From a candidate division WOR-1 bacterium RIFOXYB2_FULL_45_9 (lineage in GTDB: Bacteria > Margulisbacteria > WOR-1 > O2-12-FULL-45-9 > XYB2-FULL-48-7): a DNA stretch of 64,000 nucleotides. The notes under the pieces are model-generated. The model was not told where the DNA came from, made no database searches, and saw only the letters and a list, made by a program, of their open reading frames with translations. The translations under genes and the position numbers were made by a program. The stretch is taken from assembly GCA_001771575.1 (NCBI GenBank), contig MEUD01000001.1:248001-312000 (forward strand). The letters are read 5' to 3'. Shown here piece by piece: positions 1 through 9,082 of this stretch (the first letter of the stretch is position 1; the number at the start of each line of letters is the position of its first letter).

Positions 1-32
1 GCGTCGGTTATAAATTTGAGGTCAGATCATGA
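1..32 (+). CDS. phoB: 3' end of a PhoB/OmpR-type response regulator (partial)
   Basis: Only the last nine codons and the stop are present, reading VGYKFEVRS. A VGYKF-type ending is typical of the winged-helix DNA-binding domain of OmpR/PhoB regulators. The TGA at 30-32 overlaps the ATG of phoR at 29-31, the usual coupling of a response regulator to its kinase. Its place ahead of phoR and the pst genes makes PhoB the natural identity, although the receiver domain lies outside the window. Confidence 0.75.
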   Translation, partial: VGYKFEVRS

Positions 33-1396
33 AACTGATCGGTTATTTCAGGCGTTTTTATTTTGCCCTGTTCGTCTCTTTTGTCGGGAACGTGATGGTC
101 GGTTTTTTGGTCATCTACCTGCTCAAATCCAAATGGTATGCCCTGCTGGCGGCGATGGGGGCGGCGGTCGCCCTTAGCGCGGTCTTGTCTCGCCTGTTCA
201 GCGACCCGATCGTCCGTTTATCTGAAGTTGCCAAACGGATCTCCGCCGGTGAGTTTGATAACCTCTTTTTCCGCCGGTCCCGTTTTGAAGTTGGGGAATT
301 AGAGAGAGCGATGGAGAGGATGAGCAAGTATTTACGGATCACCTTTGAGAAGCTTTCGGCCAAAAAAAGCCAGATCAGCGCGGTCCTCTCCAGCATGAAC
401 GAAGGGGTCCTGGCGGTCAACCGGGACGGGGTAGTGATCCTGGCCAACCCGGTCATTGAAAAAGTTTTGGGGGCGACCGAGCCGGAGATCATTGGCAAGA
501 CGATTCGGGAAGTGGTCCGCAATAATGAGATTTCCGACCTGATCGCCCGCGCCTTGCGGAGCGGCGAGCGGACCAGGGAGGAGATCGAGGTCGTTCAACC
601 CTTTGCCGGTATCTTTGACGCTCATGCCGGGCCGGTCTTAAGTGAAGAGCGGGAAGTTATCGGCGTGGTCTGTGTTTTGCACGACATGACCGAATTGCGC
701 AAACTGGAAAAGGTCCGCTCCGAATTTGCGGCTAACGTTTCTCATGAACTAAAGACCCCGCTTACAGTCATCAGGTCGAACGTGGAGACCCTGCTTGGCG
801 GAGCGATAAACGATCCGGCGCATAACGTGGAGTTCGTCAAAAAGATCGATAAGCACGCCCGCGGTCTTTCGGCCCTGATCGACGATATCCTGGAGCTTTC
901 CCGGCTCGAGTCAAAAAAAGAACTGGGTCCTTTTGCCAGGCTTAATCTGGAGGAGATTGTCAATCGGGCGATCGAAACGGTCGCGGACAAGGCGAGGCAA
1001 AAAGAGGTGGCGATAATCGCCGAGTGTCCCGGAGAAGAAGTCCTGGTCAACGGGATAGAGGACCACCTCTTCCGGGCGGTCTTAAACCTGCTCGATAATG
1101 CGGTTAATTATAACAATCCTGGAGGTAAGGTCTCCATTAGCTGTAAAAGAGAGAATGGCCTGGTAAAAATATTGATCGCCGATTCCGGGGTTGGGATCGG
1201 CCATTCGCACCTCCCCAGGATCTTTGAGCGCTTCTACCGGACCGATGTCGCCCGCTCCCGCGAGCTTGGCGGGACCGGCCTCGGGCTGGCGATCGTCAAA
1301 CATGTCGTGAGCCTGCATCACGGGACGGTTGATGTTGCTAGTGAAGAAGGAAAGGGCTCTACGTTTACCGTTACACTGCCGCTGATCTCCGCTTAG
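29..1396 (+). CDS. phoR: Phosphate regulon sensor histidine kinase PhoR
   Basis: Membrane sensor kinase of 455 residues that would phosphorylate the upstream PhoB. Two hydrophobic segments (about 9-31 and 36-58) are separated by only a few residues, so there is almost no periplasmic domain, as in PhoR proteins that sense through the Pst/PhoU complex. A HAMP-like region, a PAS domain (about 110-215), a HisKA domain with the H-box SHELKTPL (phospho-accepting His239) and an HATPase domain with DSGVGIG and GGTGLGLAI boxes follow. The start overlaps the phoB stop (ATGA). The pst genes directly downstream support the Pho assignment over a generic kinase. Confidence 0.9.
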   Translation: MKLIGYFRRFYFALFVSFVGNVMVGFLVIYLLKSKWYALLAAMGAAVALSAVLSRLFSDPIVRLSEVAKRISAGEFDNLFFRRSRFEVGELERAMERMSKYLRITFEKLSAKKSQISAVLSSMNEGVLAVNRDGVVILANPVIEKVLGATEPEIIGKTIREVVRNNEISDLIARALRSGERTREEIEVVQPFAGIFDAHAGPVLSEEREVIGVVCVLHDMTELRKLEKVRSEFAANVSHELKTPLTVIRSNVETLLGGAINDPAHNVEFVKKIDKHARGLSALIDDILELSRLESKKELGPFARLNLEEIVNRAIETVADKARQKEVAIIAECPGEEVLVNGIEDHLFRAVLNLLDNAVNYNNPGGKVSISCKRENGLVKILIADSGVGIGHSHLPRIFERFYRTDVARSRELGGTGLGLAIVKHVVSLHHGTVDVASEEGKGSTFTVTLPLISA

Positions 1397-1406
1397 CCTG
1401 GAAAAG

Positions 1407-1460
1407 TTTACTTCTTGTTAACAAAAGTTTCATCAAAGCTTAATCTTCTTTACCCATAAT
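1407..1460 (+). promoter_or_regulatory. Pho-box array and promoter of the first pst operon
   Basis: Four hexamers start at exactly 11-base steps: TTTACT (1407), TTAACA (1418), TTCATC (1429) and TTAATC (1440). A possible -10 box CATAAT lies at 1455-1460. An 11-base period of 6-7 base units with short spacers is the known architecture of PhoB/PhoP sites, and TTAACA resembles the Bacillus PhoP and cyanobacterial Pho box unit. The same arrangement recurs at 6419. Binding is inferred. Confidence 0.75.
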
Positions 1461-1502
1461 TAGCGCGTCAGCCAAGGCCCTGATAAAGGAGGGGGGCGCT
1501 AA
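1460..1502 (+). repeat. 7-base perfect inverted repeat in the porin leader
   Basis: TTAGCGC (1460-1466) and GCGCTAA (1496-1502) are exact reverse complements 29 bases apart. An inner TCAG/CTGA pair lies between them. The left arm touches the proposed -10 box, so the repeat may act as DNA (an operator) rather than as an mRNA hairpin. I do not recognise a riboswitch family. Confidence 0.45.
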
Positions 1503-1544
1503 AGACTGATCTTAGTTATAAGTTATAAATGAAGGAGTGAAGCA

Positions 1545-2864
1545 ATGAAAAAGATGATTGTTTTAAGCTTTCTAATGATTTTGACCATGGTTTTATTGTC
1601 TTTTCAGGTAATGGCTCAAACGGCCGACCAGAAAAAGGTTGAGTCATATATCAGCGGGTTGAAAGTAAAGTTGGCGGCGGCCCAAAAGACCCGGGACGCG
1701 AAAAGGATCAAGCTTTTACAGTCCTTAATAAGTGAAGCTAAGGCTTCCCTGGAAAAGATCAAGGCCCGGACGGTTGAACCGTCAAAGCCGGCCGAAGAAT
1801 TAGCGGTTGATTCCCAGAATGAGTTGGTTGACATTAAAGAAGAGACCAACGCGGCACTGGCCAGTTTAAAGAATGAACTGGAGGCGGTTAAAGCTGATAA
1901 TAAGGATGTTAAGGTCAGCGGCGTGATATTTTTCCATTGGCAGAAATACACCCAGAATGCCGGCTCATCAAATTACAATCAGTTTGATGTCAGCCGGGCT
2001 TATTTGGATTTTAAGAAAAAGCTTGTCGATGACGCCAGCGCCCGGGTAACCCTTGACGTTCGGCGGCTGGACACGTCGTCCACCGGCACCGATCCGAATA
2101 AAAAGACCCAGAACCTTTTTGATTACCTTAAATACGCTTACGTGGAAAAACCGGTTACAGTCCCGGCCGCCCTTCAGCCGGTCCCCTTTACTTTGACCGC
2201 CAAGATCGGGCTTCAACACACCGCCTGGATCGATTGGGCCGATAAACTGCTCAACGCCCGTTTCATTGCTAAGACCCTGCTGGACAATGAGGGCGTAATG
2301 AGTTCTTCCGATTTTGGTCTCGGCGTGCTGGGAAAAGTAAGCGTCAGCGGTTTTCCGGAAGTGGAATACCACGCGACCCTTCTTAACGGCGCCGGCTACT
2401 CCAAGCCGGAGTCCGACGCGCGCAAAGATCTTGGCCTGCGGCTTAACTCAAATGTATACAGCAATGACACTCTGGGGAGTGTGATCGTCGGTTTGTTCGG
2501 TAACGCGGCGGGCATTAAGACCGACGCTTCAATGGATAGCCACACCAAAAAGCAGGCGGTCGCTTTGCTTGGACTTAAGAATAGTATCTATTCCGTCGGC
2601 CTTGAATACCTGTATGGGACCAATATTTCCGGCTACAGCCTTGGCGGCACTTTTATAATTAATCCCGGCTGGACCATTCTGGCCAGGCTTGATAACTATG
2701 ACCCTTCCCGGAGCGCTGTTAATAATGAGATCAGCCGGTCGATCTATGGCTTGATCTATGACTGGAGCAAAGATGTCCGTCTGGCCGCTGATTTCCAGAG
2801 CGCTAAGACCGGGACCGGGGCGACGACCGGCATCTTTTACCTGCACAGCATGATTACAATATAA
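1545..2864 (+). CDS. Outer-membrane porin-like protein of the Pho regulon
   Basis: Secreted protein of 439 residues. Residues 1-25 form a signal peptide ending near VMAQ. A charged, coiled-coil-like stretch (about 26-125) is followed by a region of alternating polar and hydrophobic strands with many aromatic residues, as expected of a beta-barrel. A coiled coil before a barrel recalls porins that anchor to the cell wall. Its place between the Pho boxes and pstS suggests uptake of phosphate across the outer membrane, like phosphate-selective porins. This is inference from structure and position; the family was not identified with certainty. The SD GGAG lies about 8 bases before the ATG. Confidence 0.65.
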   Translation: MKKMIVLSFLMILTMVLLSFQVMAQTADQKKVESYISGLKVKLAAAQKTRDAKRIKLLQSLISEAKASLEKIKARTVEPSKPAEELAVDSQNELVDIKEETNAALASLKNELEAVKADNKDVKVSGVIFFHWQKYTQNAGSSNYNQFDVSRAYLDFKKKLVDDASARVTLDVRRLDTSSTGTDPNKKTQNLFDYLKYAYVEKPVTVPAALQPVPFTLTAKIGLQHTAWIDWADKLLNARFIAKTLLDNEGVMSSSDFGLGVLGKVSVSGFPEVEYHATLLNGAGYSKPESDARKDLGLRLNSNVYSNDTLGSVIVGLFGNAAGIKTDASMDSHTKKQAVALLGLKNSIYSVGLEYLYGTNISGYSLGGTFIINPGWTILARLDNYDPSRSAVNNEISRSIYGLIYDWSKDVRLAADFQSAKTGTGATTGIFYLHSMITI

Positions 2865-2879
2865 ATGGAGGAAAACATA

Positions 2880-3911
2880 ATGATCAATAAAACACTGGCA
2901 GTTGTTATTTCACTGGTCCTGATTTCCAGCGCCGCTCTGGCCGTCTCTCTGAATGGGGCGGGGGCGACTTTTCCTTACCCGATCTATGTTAAGTGGAACA
3001 AAATATTCGCCGACAAAACCGGGACCCAGGTCAATTATCAGGGGATCGGGTCGGGGGGCGGGATCCGCCAGTTTACCGCCAAGATCACTGATTTCGGCGG
3101 GAGCGACGCTCCGATGACCGAGAAACAAATGTCTGCCGCCGGCGGAGATGTTCTCCATATCCCGACGGTGATGGGGGCGGTGGCTGTTTCCTACAATCTG
3201 CCGGGCGTCAGCGGCTTAAAACTTGATCCCGAGACCCTGGGGCGGATCTTCCTTGGCCGGATCAAAAAATGGGACGATCCGGCGATCGCGGCCCTTAATC
3301 CCGGCATCGACTTGCCGGGTAAAAATATCACGATCGCTCACCGGAGTGATGGGAGCGGGACCACCCATATCTTCACCTCATATTTAGCCAAAGTCAGCAC
3401 TGCCTGGGCGTCTCAAGTCGGGGCGGGGAGCGCGGTTTCCTGGCCGACCGGGATCGGCGGTAAAGGGAATGCCGGTGTCGCCGGGGTGATCAAAGGGAAC
3501 GAAGGAGCGCTTGGCTACGTTGAGCTTTCTTACGCGATCAGCAATGATCTGCCGGTTGTTTCGCTCAAGAATCGGAGCGGTAGATTTGTCAAACCATCAA
3601 TCGAATCGACGACTGCCGCGGCGGACGGCGCGCTTAGTTCAAGCAAGCTGGCCAAGCAGATCGCGGCTGGAGATTTTCGGCTTGATCTGACAAATGCTCC
3701 CGGTCAAAATGCCTATCCAATAGTTGGGCTGACCTGGCTTCTGGTTAGGAGCAGTCTTGATGGAGAGAAAGGGGCCGCTCTTAAAAACTATTTGAAATGG
3801 GCGTTAAGTGACGGACAGAAGTACGCCGCTTCTCTTCTTTATGCGCCTTTGCCGGACAGCATGTCGGACAAAGTAATGAAGTTGATCAATTCAATTGATA
3901 CCAACATTTAA
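2880..3911 (+). CDS. pstS: Phosphate ABC transporter substrate-binding protein PstS (first set)
   Basis: Periplasmic phosphate-binding protein of 343 residues. A signal peptide ends near SSAALA and is followed by a mature start LNGAGATFPYP, which is diagnostic of PstS. Phosphate-contacting motifs such as GSGGG and HRSDGSGTT are present. I place the start at the ATG at 2880 because GGAGG (2867-2871) is well spaced from it; an ATG at 2865 is in frame but has no SD and falls right after the porin stop. Its 3' end overlaps pstC. It has no lipobox, unlike the second PstS. Confidence 0.95.
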   Translation: MINKTLAVVISLVLISSAALAVSLNGAGATFPYPIYVKWNKIFADKTGTQVNYQGIGSGGGIRQFTAKITDFGGSDAPMTEKQMSAAGGDVLHIPTVMGAVAVSYNLPGVSGLKLDPETLGRIFLGRIKKWDDPAIAALNPGIDLPGKNITIAHRSDGSGTTHIFTSYLAKVSTAWASQVGAGSAVSWPTGIGGKGNAGVAGVIKGNEGALGYVELSYAISNDLPVVSLKNRSGRFVKPSIESTTAAADGALSSSKLAKQIAAGDFRLDLTNAPGQNAYPIVGLTWLLVRSSLDGEKGAALKNYLKWALSDGQKYAASLLYAPLPDSMSDKVMKLINSIDTNI

Positions 3912-4830
3912 TAAACAGACGCGTTTTTTGGGACAAGGGGATATCTGGTTCAAAGGCTTTATTTTTGCCTTCGCGGCCAGCATCCCCTTGCTCCTTGTTT
4001 CGTTGGTTGTTGTTCTGTTCTTCTGGGCCTGGCCGGCGATTATTCATTTTGGCTGGAGTTTTATTTTTAGCTCCGCCTGGGACCCATTGGCCGACAACTA
4101 CGGGGCGTTGCCTTTCATATATGGGACCTTGGTCTCATCGCTGATCGCCTTGCTGATTGCCGTGCCGCTCGGTCTCGGCTGCGCGATTTTTATTTCAGAG
4201 ATCTATAAGTCAAAAACAGGTGAATATATCGCTTTAATGGTTGAACTACTGGCGGCGATCCCTTCGGTTGTTTATGGCCTTTGGGGGATCTTTGTTCTGG
4301 CCCCGTTCTCTGCCGCTTATATTCAGCCGGTTTTAGGGGGGATGTTCGGCTTTCTGCCGCTCTTTCAGGGGCCGACTTCCGGCCCAAGTCTTTTAACCGG
4401 CGGGATTATCCTGGCGATCATGATCCTGCCGACCATTACCGCTCTGTCGCGCGAAGTCCTTCAGGCGGTCCCTTACAGCCTGCGGGAATCGGCCATGGCG
4501 CTTGGCGCCACCCGGTGGGAGACCTTTAAGGTGGCGGTCTTTGGGCCGGCCCGCTCCGGGATTATTGGCGCGATAATACTTGGTTTGGGGCGGGCGTTGG
4601 GGGAGACCATGGCGGTGACCATGGTGATCGGCAACCGGCCGCGGGTCTCCGCCTCACTCTTCGCGCCGGCCTATTCTCTGGCGGCGGTGATCGCCAATGA
4701 ATTTGCCGAAGCGGTGACTGAACTGAACCTGGCGGTCTTAATTGAGCTCGCTCTGATCCTGCTTGTTATCACGATCGCGGTCAACGGCCTGGCAAGGTAT
4801 TTGGTATGGCAGACAACACTCAAAAAATGA
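3895..4830 (+). CDS. pstC: Phosphate ABC transporter permease PstC (first set)
   Basis: Inner-membrane permease of 311 residues with about six transmembrane helices. The cytoplasmic coupling segment reads REVLQAVPYSLRESAMALG and is followed by GATRWE, the PstC signature. The proposed start is a TTG at 3895 that overlaps the pstS end by 17 bases, so translation is probably coupled. It forms the channel together with PstA, driven by the PstB ATPase at 5647. Length and motifs are those of a normal family member. Confidence 0.93.
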   Translation: MIPTFNKQTRFLGQGDIWFKGFIFAFAASIPLLLVSLVVVLFFWAWPAIIHFGWSFIFSSAWDPLADNYGALPFIYGTLVSSLIALLIAVPLGLGCAIFISEIYKSKTGEYIALMVELLAAIPSVVYGLWGIFVLAPFSAAYIQPVLGGMFGFLPLFQGPTSGPSLLTGGIILAIMILPTITALSREVLQAVPYSLRESAMALGATRWETFKVAVFGPARSGIIGAIILGLGRALGETMAVTMVIGNRPRVSASLFAPAYSLAAVIANEFAEAVTELNLAVLIELALILLVITIAVNGLARYLVWQTTLKK

Positions 4831-5654
4831 TCCGGGAGATAAAGGAACGCTGTTTTTTAGCGGCCGTTTTTTTTAGCGCGGCGCTGGCGGTCCTGCCCCT
4901 GATCGCGGTCCTTGGCTATGTCTTTGTCAAAGGGATCGGCGCTCTCGATCTTAATTTCTTTACCCAACTGCCGGCGCCGGTTGGCGATCCCGGCGGCGGT
5001 ATGGCCAACGCGATGGTCGGCACCTTTATTTTGGTGGGGATCGCCTGCCTGGTTGGCTTGCCGGTCGGGATCTTTGGCGGGATCTGGCTGGCGCAGTACG
5101 GCTCGGGCAAACGGGGCTTTATTATCCGCTATTCGGCCGACGTTCTTTCGAGTTTACCGAGCATTGTTATCGGGATCTTCGCTTATGTATTAATTGTGGC
5201 GACCATGAAGCGCTTTTCGGCGATCGCCGGCGGTTTCGCGCTTGGGATCATAATGATCCCGGTCGTGACCCGGACCACCGAAGAGATGGTAAAAATGGTC
5301 CCTCGCACTCTTTATGAAGCCGGATTGGCGCTTGGCTTACCAGAGTGGCGGGTCTCTTTGCAAATCGTTTTTCGCACCGCCTGGAACGGGATCTTTACCG
5401 GCGTAATTTTGGCGGTCGCCAGGATCATGGGGGAGACCGCCCCGCTGATCTTTACCGCCTTCAACACAATGTATTGGAACCTGCGGATCGACCAGCCAAT
5501 GGCTTCGATGACGGTCCAGATCTATAATTACGCGATCTCTCCATTTAGTCAATGGCAGGCCAAAGCCTGGGCCGGTTCGCTGACCCTGGTTTTTATTATT
5601 TTAATGGTAACGCTGGTCGTTAGAAAATATTCTAAGAGGGTTTATTATGGATAA
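4806..5654 (+). CDS. pstA: Phosphate ABC transporter permease PstA (first set)
   Basis: Partner permease of 282 residues with about six membrane helices, overlapping pstC by 25 bases and pstB by 8. The coupling region reads [19 protein letters not shown], in which the usual GAT/GAS-R/K-W core is changed to GLPEW. That makes it more diverged than the PstA of the second set. The residues facing PstB may therefore be specific to the first transporter. The family assignment is supported by position and the overall pattern of hydrophobic helices. Confidence 0.92.
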   Translation: MADNTQKMIREIKERCFLAAVFFSAALAVLPLIAVLGYVFVKGIGALDLNFFTQLPAPVGDPGGGMANAMVGTFILVGIACLVGLPVGIFGGIWLAQYGSGKRGFIIRYSADVLSSLPSIVIGIFAYVLIVATMKRFSAIAGGFALGIIMIPVVTRTTEEMVKMVPRTLYEAGLALGLPEWRVSLQIVFRTAWNGIFTGVILAVARIMGETAPLIFTAFNTMYWNLRIDQPMASMTVQIYNYAISPFSQWQAKAWAGSLTLVFIILMVTLVVRKYSKRVYYG

Positions 5655-6414
5655 ATTGCCGATCAAGATGAAGGCGGTTGACCTAAACGCCTGGTTTTCC
5701 GGTAAACAGGCGTTAAGTAAAATAAACATGGACGTTTATTCCAACAAGGTGACGGCGGTGATCGGTCCTTCCGGTTGCGGGAAGTCGACCTTCGTGCGGA
5801 ATTTAAACCGGTTGCATGAGACCATCCCGGGAGCGACGGTTGAGGGGGCGGTCTTTTTAGATGAGGAGAATATCTTCAAACCCCGGTATGATCTGGTCGA
5901 TCTAAGGCGCCGGGTGGGGATGGTTTTTCAGAAGCCGACCCCTTTTCCGACCATGTCGATCTACGAAAACGCGGCGGCCGGGATAAAGCTGGCCGGCCGT
6001 GTTCCGCGACCGGTCGTTGACCAGGCGGTTGAAACAGCTTTAAAGCAGGCGGCGCTTTGGAATGAGGTCAAGGATTGCCTGGATAAGCCGGGGATCGGAC
6101 TGTCGGGCGGCCAACAACAGCGGCTTTGCATCGCCAGAACTCTGGCGGTCAGGCCGGAAGTGATCTTGCTCGACGAACCATGTTCGGCGCTTGACCCGAT
6201 CTCAACCGGTAAGATCGAGGAGTTGATCCATGAGCTAAAGAAAGAATACGCGATCGTCATTGTTACCCACAACATGCAGCAGGCGGCGCGGGTTGCCGAC
6301 TTTACCGGTTTTTTTCTGCTTGGTGAACTGGTTGAATTTGATGTTACCGGCAAGATCTTTACCGCCCCGCGGGATAAACGGACCGAAGATTACGTGACCG
6401 GCCGGTTCGGGTAG
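5647..6414 (+). CDS. pstB: Phosphate ABC transporter ATPase PstB (first set, canonical)
   Basis: ATPase of 255 residues that powers the first PstSCA system. All nucleotide-binding motifs are intact: Walker [11 protein letters not shown]-loop VFQKPTPFP, signature LSGGQQQR, Walker B VILLDEP, D-loop SALD and H-loop VTHNMQQAA. It can therefore work as a homodimer, and it is the internal reference for the two altered PstB copies at 9076 and 9828. It ends with the family's [10 protein letters not shown] tail, just before the second Pho-box array. Confidence 0.95.
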   Translation: MDKLPIKMKAVDLNAWFSGKQALSKINMDVYSNKVTAVIGPSGCGKSTFVRNLNRLHETIPGATVEGAVFLDEENIFKPRYDLVDLRRRVGMVFQKPTPFPTMSIYENAAAGIKLAGRVPRPVVDQAVETALKQAALWNEVKDCLDKPGIGLSGGQQQRLCIARTLAVRPEVILLDEPCSALDPISTGKIEELIHELKKEYAIVIVTHNMQQAARVADFTGFFLLGELVEFDVTGKIFTAPRDKRTEDYVTGRFG

Positions 6415-6418
6415 ATAA

Positions 6419-6469
6419 TTAACATTGAATTAACAATTAAGTAACATATATTTAACGTTGAGGGATAAT
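6419..6469 (+). promoter_or_regulatory. Pho-box array and promoter of the second pst operon
   Basis: Four near-identical hexamers occur at exact 11-base steps: TTAACA (6419), TTAACA (6430), GTAACA (6441) and TTAACG (6452). A -10-like GATAAT lies at 6464-6469. The repeat fills almost the whole gap between the first pstB and the second pstS. It is a cleaner version of the array at 1407 and indicates separate PhoB control of the second transporter. The predicted start of transcription is only a few bases before the pstS2 ATG. Confidence 0.85.
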
Positions 6470-6480
6470 AATGATTACAG

Positions 6481-7359
6481 ATGAACATAATAAGGACAAA
6501 AAGTTGTTGCTTTTGCCGGCCACTATTTATGTTTTTGGTTTTAATTATGTTTCTTTCTTCCGGCTGTGCCCGCGGCAACAAAGCGATCCAGATCAAAGGT
6601 TCGGACACCATGGTTAACCTGGCCGAAGCCTGGACCGAAAAGTTCATGGAAAAATATCCGGAAAGCGCGGTCGCGGTGACCGGGGGGGGGTCCGGAGGCG
6701 GGATTGCGTCGCTGATCAGCGGAACGACCGATATCGCCAAAGCTTCCCGAGATATGCATCATAAGGAGATCCTGCTGGCCAATCGCCGCGGGGTTTATCC
6801 ACTGGAACTGCAAGTCGCCAGCGATGGGGTCGTGGTCGTTGTTAATCCGGCCAATCCGATAAACAAACTGACCATCAAAGAACTTTCCGATATTTATACG
6901 AGAAAGGTCAAGAACTGGCGGGAGCTTGGCGGCCCCGACCGGCAGATCGTCGCTCTTTCCCGGGAGAGGAACTCGGGGACCCATGTCTTTTTTCTGGAGA
7001 CGGTGGTCAAGCTTGGACAGAAAAAGAACCCCAATGAGTTTGCCGCCGACGTTCTGATGATGCCTTCATCCCAGGCGGTGGTCGAAGAGGTCATCTCAAA
7101 TAAATCAGCGATCGGCTATATTGGCCTCGGTTATTTAAATAACAGGCAAAAAGCCCTGGCGGTCGGTAAAGATAAAAGAGGGCCGTTTTTTCTCCCTAAT
7201 ATCGCGACCGTCAAAAAAGGGGAATATCCGATCTCCCGTTCTCTTCTTTTTTACACTAACGGGACTCCGGAAGCCAGAGTTCAAAGGTTCATTGATTTTG
7301 TCTTAAGTCCGGACGGGCAGGAGATCGTTAAAACTATGGACTTTGTGCCGATCAAATGA
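6481..7359 (+). CDS. pstS: Phosphate-binding lipoprotein PstS (second set)
   Basis: Substrate-binding protein of 292 residues. The N-terminus has basic residues, a hydrophobic stretch and the lipobox LSSGC, so the mature protein should be a lipoprotein tethered at the membrane, in contrast to the soluble PstS of the first set. PstS-type motifs are visible: IKGSDTMVNLAEAW, GGGSGGGIAS and SRERNSGTHVFF. No SD precedes the ATG at 6481, which sits about 11 bases after the proposed -10; an internal ATG at 6532 would still keep the lipobox. It overlaps pstC2 by 4 bases. Confidence 0.92.
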   Translation: MNIIRTKSCCFCRPLFMFLVLIMFLSSGCARGNKAIQIKGSDTMVNLAEAWTEKFMEKYPESAVAVTGGGSGGGIASLISGTTDIAKASRDMHHKEILLANRRGVYPLELQVASDGVVVVVNPANPINKLTIKELSDIYTRKVKNWRELGGPDRQIVALSRERNSGTHVFFLETVVKLGQKKNPNEFAADVLMMPSSQAVVEEVISNKSAIGYIGLGYLNNRQKALAVGKDKRGPFFLPNIATVKKGEYPISRSLLFYTNGTPEARVQRFIDFVLSPDGQEIVKTMDFVPIK

Positions 7360-8237
7360 AAAGAACAACCGAATGGATAATTGAAAAACTGATCTTTATT
7401 TCCGGGATCGGTTCCATTGTTTTTGTGGCGCTGATCTTCTTTTTTCTGTTAAAAGAAGGGTTGTCCCTTTTTGCTTCGGTCAATGTTTTTTCTTTCCTTT
7501 TCGGTGTTAACTGGTATCCGATCTCGGAACCGCCGCAATTTGGGATCCTTCCCCTGATCCTTGGTTCGCTTCTTGTAACCTTGGGGGCGGTAGTGATCGC
7601 TGTCCCTTTAGGGATTGCCTCGGCTCTGTACGTCGCCGAAGTTGCCCCCAAGTGGCTAAGCGAGATCTTAAAGTCGGGGATCGAGCTTTTGGCCGCTATT
7701 CCCAGCATTGTTCTCGGTTTTATCGGGATCGCGACCCTGGCTCCGTTCTTAAAAAATGTCTTTAACCTTCCAAGCGGCCTGACGGCGTTGGCCGGATCCA
7801 TCATGCTTGCTTTCATGGCAATGCCGACCATTGTTTCGATCATCGAAGATTCGATAAATTCGGTCCCGCGCAGTTACCGGGAAGGATCCCTGGCGCTGGG
7901 GGCGACCCGCTGGCAGACGATCTACCGGGTCATTTTACCGGCCGCTTCGTCCGGGATCCTGGCGGCGATCATGCTTGGGATCGGCCGGGTGATCGGCGAA
8001 ACAATGGCTGTCCTCATGATCACGGGGAACGCGGCGATCCTGCCGACCAGCATTCTCCAGCCGGTCAGGACCCTGACCGCGACGATCGCTGCCGAAATGG
8101 GGGAGGCGGTTTCCGGAAGCGAGCATTACTTTGCGCTGTTCGCGATCGGCATTGTCCTCTTTGTTATTAGTTTTATCATTAACCTGGTGGCCGATTTCTT
8201 TATGAACCGGAATAAAAAGAGGAACAAAAAGAAATGA
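7356..8237 (+). CDS. pstC: Phosphate ABC transporter permease PstC (second set)
   Basis: Permease of 293 residues with about six membrane helices. The coupling segment reads SVPRSYREGSLALGATRWQ, close to the family consensus. ATGA overlaps join it to pstS2 upstream and to pstA2 downstream. It lacks the longer periplasmic insertion of the first PstC. It should pair with the PstA at 8234 and with one or both of the altered ATPases that follow. Confidence 0.93.
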   Translation: MKRTTEWIIEKLIFISGIGSIVFVALIFFFLLKEGLSLFASVNVFSFLFGVNWYPISEPPQFGILPLILGSLLVTLGAVVIAVPLGIASALYVAEVAPKWLSEILKSGIELLAAIPSIVLGFIGIATLAPFLKNVFNLPSGLTALAGSIMLAFMAMPTIVSIIEDSINSVPRSYREGSLALGATRWQTIYRVILPAASSGILAAIMLGIGRVIGETMAVLMITGNAAILPTSILQPVRTLTATIAAEMGEAVSGSEHYFALFAIGIVLFVISFIINLVADFFMNRNKKRNKKK

Positions 8238-9082
8238 TCGATTCAAAATTAAAAGAGAAGGCCGCCTTTGCCATTCTTTTGGCGGCGACCATTATTGTTA
8301 TCGCGCCGGTTGCCCTGATCCTGGCGATCATTTTGATCAATGGCCTGCCGGCCTTAAGCTTTGAGTTCCTCTTCTCCATCCCAAGGGATGGGATGAGAGG
8401 GGGAGGGATATTCCCAGCGCTGGTCGGGACCTTTTATCTGATCGTTGGGACCGCTCTCTTTGCCATACCTTTTGGGATATTGGCGGCGATCTATCTTAAT
8501 GAATACGCCCAGCGGAACCGATTGACCAGGGCGATCGAGCTGGCTATTATCAATTTGTCCGGGGTCCCGTCCATAGTTTACGGCCTGTTTGGCCTTAGCC
8601 TATTTGTCGAGTTCCTCGGGTTTGGGGCGTCGATCCTGGCCGGTTCGCTGACCCTGGCGATCATGACCCTCCCGGTGATCATTACCGCGACCAGGGAAGC
8701 CCTTAGCGCGGTGCCGCGCTCTTTCCGCGAGGTCAGTTTTTCCCTCGGCGCTTCCCGCTGGCAGACGGTCCGCGGCGTTGTCCTGCCTAACGCTATCCCC
8801 GGAATATTGACCGGAACGATCCTGGGGCTCTCCCGGGCGGCCGGAGAGACCGCGCCGATCTTATTTACCGTTGCCGCTTTTTATCTGCCAAAGCTCCCGA
8901 CTTCGGTCTACGACCAGGCGATGGCCCTTCCTTATCATATATACGTTCTTTCCACCCAGGTCCCCAATGTCAGCGTCAAGGTCCAATACGGAACGGTCCT
9001 GGTCTTAGTCGGCATGATCTTTATTTTAAATATTGTCGCGTCGTATATCCGGTCTTATTTCAGGAAGAAAAAAACATGGTAA
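8234..9082 (+). CDS. pstA: Phosphate ABC transporter permease PstA (second set)
   Basis: Permease of 282 residues with about six membrane helices and the consensus coupling segment AVPRSFREVSFSLGASRWQ. Overlaps of 4 and 7 bases with pstC2 and the following pstB show tight operon structure. It is more typical of PstA than the copy at 4806. Because PstC and PstA differ, the transporter already has two different docking faces, which is relevant to the two different PstB copies that follow. Confidence 0.93.
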   Translation: MIDSKLKEKAAFAILLAATIIVIAPVALILAIILINGLPALSFEFLFSIPRDGMRGGGIFPALVGTFYLIVGTALFAIPFGILAAIYLNEYAQRNRLTRAIELAIINLSGVPSIVYGLFGLSLFVEFLGFGASILAGSLTLAIMTLPVIITATREALSAVPRSFREVSFSLGASRWQTVRGVVLPNAIPGILTGTILGLSRAAGETAPILFTVAAFYLPKLPTSVYDQAMALPYHIYVLSTQVPNVSVKVQYGTVLVLVGMIFILNIVASYIRSYFRKKKTW

